Notes under the pieces: model-generated
Seen by the model: only the letters and a program-made list of their open reading frames with translations
Databases searched by the model: none
What the model was told of the DNA's origin: nothing
Program-made: the position numbers and the translations under genes
Part shown: piece after piece, positions 31,149 through 43,009 of the stretch
Numbering within the stretch: the first letter of the stretch is position 1
Layout of the letters: every line of letters begins with the position of its first letter
Assembly (NCBI RefSeq): GCF_030272615.1
Contig: NC_081409.1
Span: forward strand, 646,510,468-646,574,467
Source of the DNA: Cryptomeria japonica
Lineage: Eukaryota > Streptophyta > Pinopsida > Cupressales > Cupressaceae
Reading direction: 5' to 3'
DNA: 64,000 nucleotides

Positions 31149-32206
31149 AGGGACATTGAAAGAGATTTTACACTTTGCATAAATCATATGAAAGATAGAA
31201 CATGAAAATTATAAAACATGTATATAAAATTCATTTTGGTTTCAAATATAGATTCACAAATCTCTAATTATTAGCCAGTAGTTCCATCCAAACTATTAAA
31301 CAGGAAAATTATAAAACAAGTTATCCAACAAAAAATCCTTAAGCCATTGTGACATTGCTTGTGATCCACTACTCAATTTTCTTTCCATATGAGACTAGAA
31401 TTCTTCTACTTATGTTTTTATCAACCTTCTACCTTCTATGGTGATATTCCACCCTGTTCAATTGATGGTTTGACCAAATGTGCAATGTAAAATATTAATT
31501 CTTAATTTCTACCTTAGAAACGTGTCTCCACTTTTCTAACATCTCTTTCACACTTTCCAGTATAAATTATAATTTTTTTGTATTGGATTATCTTTTCATA
31601 CACCCCAAATTTGTTTATGAAACCGAAAAATCATTAGCTTAGATATTCTCAAAACTTTATTAATTAGTGGAATAATTATCACTTTAATGATATATGCTTT
31701 ATTATATTTCATTTATAGTAGACACAAAACTTATAGTTAGAGGTTTTACAACATTTGTTTGCTTCTTTGTTCCATTTGTACTCAACTCAACATTCCCTCT
31801 CAACAAGTTTTCTAGATAACTTATCCATGGCTACTTCCTCTCTCCCAAACTAAATTAGTAGAGATGCATTGAAAGTAGATTAAAAATATAAATGAATATC
31901 CTCCAACCTATTAAAACTATTATTAAAAGAATAGTGCTATTATATGAGAAATCAAGGAAATGGATATCTTAAAATGTGAAATATTATTCACCTTCTTTTT
32001 TATTTTTGACCAATTTTAATCTATTAGACCCTAGAGTCTCATGTTACTTCCTATAAAATTCAGATTCTTTGAATGTATGTTATTTAATTCATTCATTATT
32101 ACCTATATTTTTATTATCAATGGTTTATACTTGTACAGTATGAACTACTCTCTACTTAGGAATAGTAAGAAATAAAATTGAAAGTATTAAAACATTCCTT
32201 CTTATT

Positions 32207-32602
32207 TGTAAGAATTGTCTGTGAAGGTAGCCACCCAAGATCTAGGAGCCTAATGGAAAGGACATGAACAAGAAAGATATAATATAACAAGAATAACTGT
32301 ATTCCTGTCAATGATGGAATAGAACTGGACAAGACAAATATATATAGGAGACCCCTTGATTATATAGCTGCAAGGTGAGTGCAAAGGAGAGAATGAGATA
32401 ATGACAAGTGTCGCTATCTCATGACATGATAACACCACAATAGGTGGAAAAGTGCAACCACCTAAAGCGATAAAGTGATAAGTCCACCTAAAGTAGAGAT
32501 GCTCCAACTACTCTTATACAATTCCGTAAGTAATTTAAAGTAAATTGTAATTAAGACCTAGGAGAGAATTAACCAAGGTAAAATAATTTAATCACACCAA
32601 CA
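32207..32602 (-). repeat. 3' LTR of the minus-strand copia element
   Basis: On the minus strand it begins TGTTGGTGTGATTAAATT, directly after the purine-rich CTTAGGAGG. It matches 36798-37228 over its length with scattered substitutions and small indels. Confidence 0.75.
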
Positions 32603-32768
32603 CCTCCTAAGTGCAACTTAGGGAAAATATACACAAAAGCTAAAAATACAAGATGGGTCTCGACAACTAGGCCATGTTAGGTACTCATGTACACATGCAA
32701 TAAAATCTCTAAAAAATGAAGAAATGGAGAAAACCTAGCAGGAAACCCCCCCTGCCCCCTCCTCCTCG

Positions 32769-32784
32769 CCCCCCCCCCCCCCCC
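32769..32784 (+). repeat. C16 homopolymer
   Basis: A run of about 16 C follows CCTCCTCG and is flanked by AACGAAAAAAAA. It is likely prone to length error. Confidence 0.8.
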
Positions 32785-33199
32785 AACGAAAAAAAAAGAG
32801 AGATGAAAGTACAAAAGAAGTATCAAAGACAAATGAGAAGGACAGAACCCTATGTGTGGAAAAATTCCCCCCATAAGAGAGAATAAGAGAGACCATCAAG
32901 TGCCCCTTAATGTAGAATGTGCACCAATAATAGATGCTCTAAATTGGATGGAGAAGATGCTCCACGTTCAACAATGTTCCTCCCCTTAGGAATAAACAAA
33001 ACCAAAGATATATGAATGAAGTCTCCCCAATCCTAAAAAGAAAATGTAGGAAGAAAACTCAAAATGTATGGAGTCTCCAAAAGATACTCAACTGTCCCCA
33101 TGTCGATGCTAAAGGTTACCATTTCCAAATAAGGTGTACTAGGGAACATTGCTAAAAAAGACAATCTAGGATCTAGCGAAGATTAATGAAGAACATGTT

Positions 33200-33570
33200 C
33201 CAAAGACTCAAGGGTCTCCTCTAAAGATAAAGAGACCTCCTCCAAATGTTGTGTACATAAGAATCCACAATCGCATCTAAATTAAAATAATTATCATTTA
33301 GAGAATGAACAAGAGGGTTAGAGTGTGCCCTCACAACAAGTAAAGAAAGATCATCTCCATTAAAGAGAAGATGGATATCATCAATGCTATCTCCCAAATC
33401 ATCAATTTAGGAGCCCACAAACAAACCTACGGTGTCTGTCAAGTAATCATCCCTAAGAACTATAGCTAGTAGACAATGTATATCCAATTGTACTGAATCA
33501 CAAGAAGCCAAAATTGTAGCAAAACAAGCATCGTTAGAAGCAAAAATAAATGTGATATCAATAAGAGGAT
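33200..33570 (-). pseudogene. Unrecognised coding-like frame where copia pol should be
   Basis: Read on the minus strand from about 33570 leftwards, one frame stays open for over 100 codons apart from a single TAG. Its residues include ASNDACFATILASCDSVQ, LRDDYLTDTVGLFVGS and DSIDDIHLLFNGDDLSLLVV. It is Asp/Leu-rich and does not show the integrase or RT motifs expected after a copia protease. It may be a decayed element-specific protein or a captured fragment, and I cannot assign a function. Confidence 0.35.
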
Positions 33571-33899
33571 AAGAAATACAAGGCTCAATAACTTATCACA
33601 TGTGAGAACACACAAATTCAAGCAACCAAAATTCTCAATATCATAATTCACACTAGAAGTAAAATCATCATTGGAAGAATCAAAGTCATCAATAGGAACA
33701 AATTCTGAAAAGGAGTAGAACTAAGATGCATGATCCAACACTCCAGTAGCAATAATAGCTCTACTCTCCAAGTCTCCAATGATAACTTAACCAAGAGTGA
33801 ACTCCATATCCTTCCTTGCTGTAACACGAGTGGTTTGATAAATGGAAAGAAGATTTTTCATCAAGTGAGGTACACACAACACATCATTGAAGGTGTCAT

Positions 33900-35035
33900 C
33901 CCCGATATGAATAGATTTGTTTCTAATCACATTCATATATGTATAATTGCCCAATCAAAATTGATGGCATGTTGGAAGGCTCAAATGAAGAGAACATAGA
34001 TTGCAAACATGCTATATGATGAGAAGATCCTAAATTGAGAAACCAACTCCATAAATCATGACTTGTAGTAGCACAAAGAGCTTGCCCTTTACTTGTCCTA
34101 AAAATGTGACTCTTTCCCAAGTTATCAAATTCTTTTTCTTTTGTAGAAGAAGCTTAAATACAAATGCTAGAAGCAAATTGATTCTATAATTCTCTAGAAG
34201 ATGTTTCGATTCATTAATATCCTTCTTGTAACAAATGTGTTGTTCATGTCCTAACTTCTTGTAATATGCACAAGTAAGCTTCTCCTTATTAAATGATTCC
34301 CTATTAGAAGAGGATGTAGAATCTCCTTGTTGAGGAGAGGAAGAATGTGTTGTGTCCTTTTGTGGGTTTGGTTTTGATTGCTTCTGCTCATTGTTGGAAC
34401 CTTTCTCATGATTAGGCACCAAAGCATGTCACTTGGATGACTTGAGAATACCCATTTTGTTCAACTTTGCTTGTTCAAACATCAACATCTCAGTGAATGA
34501 ATCAAAGGATGGTGTATTTTAAACACTCCTGTTTATCAACTAATGAGTGTGGAAGCTAGAAACTAAAGCTACATACATAGGAGGAAGCTTGCCCAACAAA
34601 TTAAAGACCAACTATGCATCCTTCTTCTCAATGCAACAATCCTTGAGTTCGTGCTCTTAGCTAATTTACCCTAGTGACATAGTCTTGGATTGTATCAAAA
34701 TTCTTAGGATCCAAATTTACAAAATCACTTTCAAGTGAGTATCCTCTAATCTCATCAACTTGAACATACAATTGACCAAGTTTATCCCAAGCTTCCTTGA
34801 TTGCCTTACACTTCTCAATATGAAAGATAAGATCATGTGATATATATTTTCTCAACACTCCAAGAGCCATAGAACTTTTAATGAGGCATTTGATTTTTAC
34901 ATTAGCATTAGCATTAGGACCTAAGGGTTTTTAAATAGTATCATCAATATAACGAATTAAAATTTTTGCCATTAGTTTCCTCCATGCATTAACTTTCCAA
35001 GTTGAATAATTATGTGGAGTTAAGAGTGGAGATTA
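33900..35035 (-). pseudogene. Copia gag and start of protease
   Basis: Gag packages element RNA. From the right, NYSTWKVNAWRKLMAKIL (about 34950-35005) opens the copia gag domain. CKAIKEAWDKLGQLYVQ (about 34760-34815) follows, then a QKDTTHSSSPQQGDS linker, then a zinc knuckle CAYYKKLGHEQHIC (about 34230-34270) in which the second Cys is Tyr. The protease begins with WFLNLGSSHHIACLQSMFSS (about 33990-34050). The catalytic D-S-G reads N-L-G, so the enzyme would be dead. A stop or shift lies between most blocks (near 34660, 34425 and 34130). After the protease a DTFNDVLCVPHLMKNLLSI-type block is visible near 33840-33895. Confidence 0.8.
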
Positions 35036-35865
35036 TAGAGAATCTATAACTGAAAATCAATTGAAAACCAAAGAGAGAGGCACAAGAACACAAGAAACCC
35101 CCCCAAATTGACTCAATCAAAGAACCACCCCTCCCCCCCACCAAAAAAATGATGATTTGACACTTTATACTTAGTGCATTTATAATGGCCACTTGCAAAC
35201 CAAGGAAAATTGGACTTTTGATTTCAACATTTACAATTGACTCAATTAGGCTTTAGTAGACTCAAATCACTAATCCAAAAGAGCTAACTAAGATGTACAC
35301 ATTACAATTGCCAAAAATAAGCCAAATATGGACATATGTTAAAAGTGAAATTTATGATCACAGTGAATATAAAACGATAGCATAACTACAAAATACAAAA
35401 AAACTCATGAACTTTCAAAAAAATTACACGTAAAAAGGAGTCCATATGAGCCTAAACAATACCCCAAAAGATGCAAAAGTAGAGGTTTTGCACTTTTAAA
35501 AAAATCCTACGTCCAAAAATCAGAAAACTCTTGGACCACTATGAAGGGCAAAAAATTATAACCCAAATCAAAAAATCTTTCTCAAAAAAAGGAGTATGGA
35601 TGACTAAGGCTTCACAATTTGAAAATCACCTATGAAATTATGATGCTTGAATCGCTACGATACCTCCAAACTTTAAATGGCTTTAGATTTGGCCTTCAAA
35701 GTCAAATTTGGATGAAACAAAAAGAAATTTTGACTTTCTAAAACCTCTTGAATCTAGTGGCGGGCTTAGATCTAACCCTACAAGCTCCAATTTTGACTTC
35801 CAACAAAAAAGAAACAAATCTAAAACTTTAAAATTGCTCAGAACAGATTTTCAATTGAAACTAAT

Positions 35866-36768
35866 TGTTAGCATTATGCTATGTGTTGTCATTGATGTCA
35901 AATCCTCTTGTTCAGATTGGGTTTGGATGTGATATGTTGAGCAACAGTGTATGTATGAGATAATATTGAGCATTTGGAGATTTCTTGAATTTCCTGGATG
36001 TCTTGGATTTTCGAGAGATGTGTTGCTAATGTTATTCAATGTTATTCTTGGGTTTAGATTGGTCTGAAAGGAAAGGTTTTTGGTTGGGACGTTGAAGTTG
36101 TGTAATGATAGTTGTATAGCGTGCAAATATATTTTGGGTTTGGCTTTGGAAATGTAAGTAGCGTGTTGATGTGTTCGATGATGAATGTTGTGATTTGGTC
36201 CACTTCTCATTCCTTCCCACCACCATAATGTTTAGTGGTGACCTATTTTAGATCTCTACCTTGGTCGACATTGAAGATTATTTTTTCCAAAGAGATTAAA
36301 TAGGAGTATGATTTGCATGAGTTGAAGTGTATTTTTTTGTGTTGAAGACATGCGAGATTAAAAGAATCTAGTTTATGTGTGAGTCTTGTGTTGTTGATAG
36401 TTACCAGAAGCAGCTTCGGTAGTGTAGACTATTTTTTTTTCAGTGGTGGATTCTCTTTATCTTTCTATCTTCGGTAGTGGGCCTTTTTGGGCAATGAGCC
36501 ATCATTTGTAAAAATCACCTTAACTAGTGTCACCTTAATTGATGTTTCTATATTGAGAATTAGCATTGTCCGTGGCTTTTTCCTTCTTGGGTTTTCCACA
36601 TAATTTCTAGTGTTCTATGTGTTTGATTTGTTATGTGCACATACTTTCAAGCTTTATCTGTTTTGATTAATTCTGTTAGGTGTTCCAGATCTGTGAATGA
36701 AAGTTTAAGGAAATTTTTTATTGTCAATTATTTCCCCTTCCCCCTCTCAATTGCCTAGATATTCAACA
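35866..36768 (+). repeat. Solo LTR, same family as 57529-58616
   Basis: It begins TGTTAGCATTATGC and ends GATATTCAACA. Flanks CTAAT (35861-35865) and CCAAT (36769-36773) look like a target duplication with one change. Blocks shared with the 3' LTR at 57.5 kb are TGTTGTCATTGATGTCAA near the start, TTACCAGAAGCAG, CAGTGGTGGATTCT, and the CACCTTAAC/GTGTCACCTTAA pair. It has no coding part, so it is a recombination-derived solo LTR inserted in the minus-strand copia element. Confidence 0.7.
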
Positions 36769-36784
36769 CCAATGATACTCTAGC

Positions 36785-36797
36785 GACTTTGATGTCA
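36785..36797 (-). other. Degenerate primer-binding site of the minus-strand copia element
   Basis: On the minus strand it reads TGACATCAAAGTC, directly after the 5' LTR. It matches TGGTATCAGAGCC with four transitions. Confidence 0.55.
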
Positions 36798-37228
36798 TAG
36801 AAGAATTGGCTATGAAGGTAGCATCCCAATATCTAGAGGCTTAATGAAAGGAACATGAACATGAACATGAGAGATATAATATAACAAGAATAAATTGTAT
36901 TCTTATCAATGATGCAATAGAACTAGACAAGACAAATGTACATAGGAGATCCCAGTGTTATATAGTCAAGGCGAGTACAAAGGAGAGAATGAGATAATGT
37001 CGTGTCGTTATCTCATGACATGGTAACAACACAAAAGGTGGATCACCCACCAAGGATGGAAAAGTGCAACAAAGAAAGGTGGAAATGATAATATGATAAA
37101 TAGTTAAGTCCACCTAAAGTGGAGATGCTCCAACTAATCCCATGCAATTCTCTAACTAACCTTAAGTAAAGTATATTCAGGACGTAGGAGAGAATTAACC
37201 AAGGCATAATACCTTAATTACACTAACA
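36798..37228 (-). repeat. 5' LTR of the minus-strand copia element
   Basis: On the minus strand it begins TGTTAGTGTAATTAAGG. It is homologous to 32207-32602. It contains an extra GGTGGATCACCCACCAAGGA segment on the + strand (about 37040-37060) that is absent from the other LTR. Confidence 0.75.
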
Positions 37229-38750
37229 TTCTTATTGTCTCTAGTTTCATTGGTATCTTTATTTTTATAATATTTTCTAGTAGATATTCAATATGAATAT
37301 TCATGTAGTCTTCAAGAGTGTTGTATCTCACTCTCTAATTAAGTAATGACAAAGGATTCAAATCCAGCTTTGATTTACCAAATTAAGGAGACCAAATATC
37401 TCCCTTTCAGTTACTAATCTTGTGGTACAAGTTTTGAGGTGTAAGATATAAACTTCAATGTTCTATGACTGGTTCATTCATTGATCTGCATAGCGATTAG
37501 AACATTTGTCTCAAGTGTCTTCAATATCAAGTATGTGAGTATGTTTCACCCCAAGCTGTTATGTGATAATATCCTCTAAATCAAAACACTTTTTTTATAT
37601 GGAATATATTGTTAAAAGTAGAAATTTTAAACTTTAATGTTAGCATCTATGACATTAACACATTTGTATTGATGTATTTATATGGGAAAATTGCTCCTAA
37701 TTTGTGTCTTTACTTGTAAAACTCACGAGACAATGGCAACTCCTTGTAATAATACATAAAGATAATTTAATAACATGGATATAAGGATAAAATGTATTGG
37801 TATGAATAAAAACTAAAAAATATCGATATACGTGAAAGTAGGAAATTAAATCAACCCATTTTAAAATGGCCTTTATTGCATGCTATAATGGACAAGCATG
37901 GTTGTTATTCTTTTAATCTTTATTTATCAACCATATAAAGACAAAATTAATCTTTTTAAAGTGGTTCATGCTCTATTTGTATTCAAATTATGTTTATTGA
38001 GTAAAAATGTGAATCTCTATCTTTATTTTATGCAACACTTTTAAAATAATGGATTGAATTAATGAATAGAAAAGATAAGAAAAATAAAATAAAATGCTAA
38101 AGGAATCTAGGAATTGCGAATATTTTTTATTAGTATTGAGTTGTATTTAAGAAATACAATAGCTTCATTCTCAAATGATACAACTAGGATAAAACGTTTG
38201 ATTCTTTAACATTGAGAATCTAGTTACTTTGTCATCCTATATAGATGATAATAATAAAATAAATCTCTTATTGGCATTCATTTTGATACATTATTTTCAG
38301 TGAATGAATAAACAATTTTGATTCAAACAACTAACTTCGTCAAAAGTGTTTCTAACAATGTTATAAGTTATTGTTCGAATAGGTTTTAACATCATCGTGA
38401 TAGATGGGTCGAGTTTTTTCAAGTGGTTGCAAACTAAAGGCCACATTAAACATTTTTCATAACCAACTTGTAGACAACTTGACTATCTAAAGACATTATT
38501 TCCTTGATTCATAAAGTATAGTGCTCAGCACCATATTATTCTTAACTCCAAATAGTGAGTGAAAACTAAAACTGGTGCATCCTGAATTAAACCATTCTCC
38601 ATCATCTTGTTATTCAAATAATTTTGTGCACTAATACTTTTCTCAATCACTTTATTTAAGATTTTGATATGCCTAAGCAAAGTATCCAAAACATTATGTG
38701 ACTTATTTCATCACTATATTAATCTCAATATGATTAAGGGCTACACCACT
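37229..38750. other. AT-rich stretch with no recognised feature
   Basis: I see no open frame with motifs, no LTR ends and no tandem structure in this segment. Confidence 0.4.
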
Positions 38751-39080
38751 TGATAACATAAGAAAACAAAAAAATGAAGAGAGGGCTTGATGCCTTCACC
38801 ACCCAATAACACAGTAACACAAAAATTTGCAAGAAAGAGAGAATGATTTCTTCTATTACATCGAAAATCAAAAGTACAGTGAAAATGATGTAAAGGAAGA
38901 CCAAGAACCCCAATTCATTCGTCAAATTTTCGTTGCCTTCAATATAAATTAAAATCTAGACACATTACAAGGAAAAAAATTAGTTACAAAGAATACTCCT
39001 AATGATATTATTTCATTCAAACAAATTTGGATACAATTTATTTTATAAATAAAATCAAATCCAGATAGATTTCTTCAACA
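38751..39080 (-). repeat. Copia-like LTR, minus strand, unpaired
   Basis: On the minus strand it begins TGTTGAAGAAATCTATCTGG. It is preceded by the purine-rich AAGTTTAAGAGGAGGC, a good polypurine tract, and ends TTATGTTATCA. The length is about 330 bp. No partner LTR or coding part is recognisable to the right, so the rest of the element seems lost. Confidence 0.5.
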
Positions 39081-40625
39081 CAGCCTCCTCTTAAACTTCT
39101 ATTTGTTTTTGTTTTTTATCTTTTTATTGTCAGAGTTTTTAAAGATGAAAATTGTTGCTATTTTCTTGCTTTTACACTCGCACTCTTTCCATTACTTTTA
39201 CGCAAAGGTATTGAAAATTCTGTTTTCTAAATCTCCAATTAAAATACCTAAAATAAGGCATTGAAGAATAAAACTCCTCCTAACAAAGAATGGCGTTATT
39301 TTTCAATTGTGGTTTTATCTGTCTTTTAAACAATTAAACCTCCAGCATATGGTATCTCTTTTCATATTTTTTTTTAAAAACAGCTCTTCCATTGTACATT
39401 TTACAAATGCATACTAATATGTGGCATAAAATAGAGATGAAGTCCGATAATAATAATACAAAATGTCAAAAAGCCCAAAAGATGAATTTATCATAACTTT
39501 CAAATGGTGGGTGTTTTTTAACTAAAAACTGGTGACGATGTGTGGAACAACATTATGATGGATTGTTTGAAACCATTTTTCTCTAGTCTTAAAAAATATC
39601 AAGAAATTAAAAATGTCAAAAAATCACCGATATATTAATCTCTCAAACCATGAGGAATTTTGTTGTGAAACCTTCACCAATTTGAGGGAAACACCATTAG
39701 TATTACCCACTTTATAGGATTTTCTCCCATCCCTCATTAATTTTAAATAATAAATTATTGTTTGTAAAGTTTACCCACAATGAGAGATGCCAAGAACAAT
39801 CAAAACACACCAAAACTAAAGAAAACAAACTGAAAATGATTTTGGTCGATGTTGATTACTAGTTTGCTTGGATCCTTTGCATCAAATAGCTAGGTAGGAA
39901 AACTTTGTGAGTAGAACTCACAAAATGAAGTTAGGTAATAGAACTACCCTTTTAGGTTGTAAAGAACCTCCAATGAACTCCTTCATTGTTATAGGTGCAC
40001 AAAATTAATTCTTTTTTCCTCCTCTTCTACCATCTCACTAGAACAAATGCGCTTCTCCTCAACAATTCTTCTCTTTACTATTTTTTCTCCATGTGGAAAA
40101 AATATCTCCCTAACCTAATCACCACCAAATGTAATTTTTTCTCTTCTGCTCTCTCGTGTACTTCCATCCACCATAAAGTAACCTCCTACAAATAATCTTT
40201 CCTCTTCTCTTTCATGGGTTCATCCCACCACAAACCGACCACCTCCAGCAAATTTCCCTTACAGCATCCTTATAGCTTCTACATGCAAATATGAAACATC
40301 CACACACCAATTTGCAACTAGATTCTTCTTTGCATCGACTTGCAACTTTTTATTTACTTACACAAAATGAATAGATACATCAAGTCCCACATCAAAACAA
40401 TTAAGACTTGCCTCTATAATCTTTGCACTTTCAATCTCCTTCAAGTGTTCATTTGATGTGAATAATTTGTCGCTCTTCTCAATCTTATTCTTAAGCAATT
40501 CATGTTCTTTATCAAAAACTAAATTTGTTGCCTCTTTATATAAGTCTACATGGAAATTAAAAGTTCCCATGTATCTACTTTCTTCTTTATCTTCATCTTC
40601 CTTTACTTTATGTTGCAGATATGTA
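39081..40625. other. AT-rich stretch with no recognised gene
   Basis: It starts with the polypurine-like tract of the LTR to the left. Frames at 39995-40195 (+) and 40358-40570 (-) have no motif I recognise. Confidence 0.35.
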
Positions 40626-40629
40626 GTAT

Positions 40630-41880
40630 GTTGTCATTGATGTCAAGCAATGATACATCTATACATATACACTTATATGACTAAGGGAGAGAGTGGTACA
40701 GATTACCTATTGGAAGACTAAGGGGGACACTAGTGCATTTATGGTATCCACATGTTACCATTGATACCAACTATAGCAACATAAATTATAACCCTACACA
40801 ATTTATACTACCTTTTGTGCCCCTACTTTAGTGTCCCATGTTAGCTCACACTCTAGTCCATTTCCATGCATTTTACCTCAAAACTGATGGTCCATCTTTT
40901 AGCGTGGAGATCTAAACCTGTGTCTCAAGCTATGCACTCTGCATTTTCCACTTGTTTCCCTTGTTTTTCATTGGCAGGGTTGCTTGGGGCATGCTTGTCC
41001 TCCTTAAACAAGACCTATTTTTTTTTATGTCATTGCACTTGCCATTCCTTTTGATTTCGGATCTCAGTGTCTGAATTTAAACATTGGAGGTCGACTTAAT
41101 TGGTAAATTACCTTAGAAATCCTATATAATAGCATCCTTTCAATTCATTTAGCAATCAATGACAATCTCATCTCCATCCATCATTTGTGCATCCACATTA
41201 AGAAACATCTAGCATCTTCAAGCATTGAAGGTAACATTTCATCCTGTCATATTCTTCTTATATTTTCAACATCATAGAGCAACAATTTACATCAATCTTC
41301 ATGGAAGCTTGTGTTTGTGTTTGATTCATTCATGTTTTTTCATATTATTGCATCAACACTTGCGATTACATTCAAAGGGCATTTCATCGTCAACCATTAT
41401 CAATTGTAGCAGATTTGACAGATATCGTTCAAAATTCACTTCAGTATTTCCATCTATAATTTTAATTCAATTCAAGAGTCAATTCCAAGCCTATGGTTTG
41501 ACCTATGCCAATGCCTATCATCAACACCATTTCCCTTCTTTTTTGTGTGCAAGAGATAGATTCAGTTCTAAGCTATGAAGAAAGATTTTGGAAGAGCATA
41601 CAATGACAATCAGATCTAGCTTTTGCAAGAGTGAAAAGAAGAGGACTGGGTCGCCCCAAGCATCTCAGTCCGAAAAATTTATGATAAACTTATGGGAAGA
41701 GATTTTGAGCAACATTCTAATTTCAAAAGTTTCATGTTTGTCTACATCTGATAGTTGGACGATTAGGTCCCCCCAAGCATCTTGGTCTTGTACTTTCATG
41801 CCAATTTTTTGGACATGGATTTCTCTTTGTTCCTTATTTCAAATCTAGCCCTGTTTTTGTATATTGCATCTATAGCTTAC
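40630..41880 (+). repeat. Copia-type 3' border followed by LTR-like promoter sequence
   Basis: TGTTGTCATTGATGTCAA at about 40630 and purine tracts AAGGGAGAGAG and AAGGGGGACAC (about 40684-40732) resemble a copia internal/LTR border. From about 41050 a different sequence starts that is shared with 45120-45178. A TATA box CCTATATAATAG (about 41122) and a possible transcribed part follow to about 41880, including two related modules with CCCCAAGCATCT (about 41656 and 41773). Probably two LTR fragments are juxtaposed. Confidence 0.35.
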
Positions 41881-42229
41881 TATTTATGTTTTTTTTTACA
41901 ATAATTTGACATCATTTATCGTAGATCTAACATTCAATTTCAACTACCTTAAGAATATTCAATTCAAGCAAAGAGAAGTAAATAATGGAATTCATAAATT
42001 TTGATTGGTTTAGTACTTCAAATGTGATTCAACATTATTTCAATATTATTTGTTAGCTATTTTTATCAAAATCATTTGATGGATAATAGATTCTTTCACT
42101 TCATATTGCTTGCATTCTTTCATAGTACTTTCACATATTGCATAATAAAGGTTTCAAAAATACTTCCTACTTATAAATTTTTTTTCACTACTTTTATCCA
42201 TGTTTCATGTTTTTATATAATGACGTTTT

Positions 42230-43009
42230 AAATGAAATTAATGGAATATGAAGATCTAATAAAAGCTTTGGTAGATAATACAATTGATAATCCTAGATAT
42301 GATATTGAAGTGAATAACACTTGTACCTCTCTTAGGGTATCTCTTGTTAATGCGGAAATAATCAATATTCCTATCAATGATCTCTCCAAGGGGAAAGTAA
42401 CATTGACCATCCTCTTCTCATAAAGATACTTAAAAGAAAGGGGCACAAAGTAAACATGTTGGTACATTAATCACTCTAGATCGTCCTTATTCCCGTAGAG
42501 CTAATCTTAATCATCGACATATCTTAGGGTGCGAGGATGTTATGCATTTTATTCATGACCAATGTCCCAATATAACATTGAGAAATCATGAAGCCTTAGA
42601 TGATAAGTATTCTCCCTCCGAACCTAACAAAGTGGGCATGAATAATGATGATAGAAAGGAGAATATTCCTACAAAGAATATCCCTTCCTCATCTTTTCAT
42701 GACTTTGGCCCTTCAACATGTCCTTACACAACAAATTTGAAAGGAATCCATAATGAAAGTCTTTCACCTACACAATTAAAAATATTTGATGAGGTTGGCT
42801 ATGATATTATCTTAAAGAAAGGCTATAGTAGACAAGGACTTGGAAAAATGGAACAAGGAATTAAGGTCACTATAGATCCTCCCTCACAATACACTAGAGA
42901 AGGTGTAGACTTTCCCGCTTCCTTATCAATCCTTTTACCACAAGAAGAAAATCATTTCCCTCATTTACCTTTTCCCTATACCTTAAGGGACAAGACCTAT
43001 CCATGTTGA
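42230..43009 (+). pseudogene. Ty3/gypsy fragment with G-patch domain
   Basis: Two pieces in different frames (42232-42423 and 42480-43009) look like the gag-protease junction of a plant gypsy element. The second has TLDRPYSRRANLNHRHILG, then VMHFIHDQCPNITLRNHEAL (about 42538-42598). Its G-patch is FDEVGYDIILKKGYSRQGLG followed by KMEQGI (about 42787-42865). G-patches are short glycine-rich RNA-binding modules known in retroelement and retroviral proteases. The RT and integrase that should follow are absent, and the frame ends at a TGA after an LPFPYTLRDK block. It is probably a truncated Tat- or Athila-like element. Confidence 0.6.

Larger units (their letters stand above)
29493..32206. other. 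AT-rich stretch with local duplications, no gene recognised
   Basis: Two short tandem duplications are visible: a 72 bp period at about 30701-30836 (ATCAAACATAAGTACTACAT against ATCAAATATAAGTACTGCAT) and a 45 bp period at 31059-31148 (ATGATGGATCTCTTACTTCA). Short frames such as 30454-30705 (-) have no recognisable motif. Confidence 0.5.
32207..37228 (-). mobile_element. Ty1/copia element, minus strand, gag and protease only
   Basis: The left LTR (3' LTR in element sense) is 32207-32602 and the right LTR (5' LTR) is 36798-37228. The LTRs share the GAAGGTAGC, GAGAGAATGAGATAATG and GGAGAGAATTAACCAAGG blocks. Flanks TTATT (32202-32206) and TTCTT (37229-37233) are a probable target duplication with one change. 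A degenerate primer site adjoins the right LTR (36785-36797). Gag and the start of the protease lie at 33900-35035. No integrase, RT or RNase H is found in the remaining 1.3 kb, which holds an unrecognised frame instead. A foreign solo LTR (35866-36768) is nested between the primer site and gag. Confidence 0.75.
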
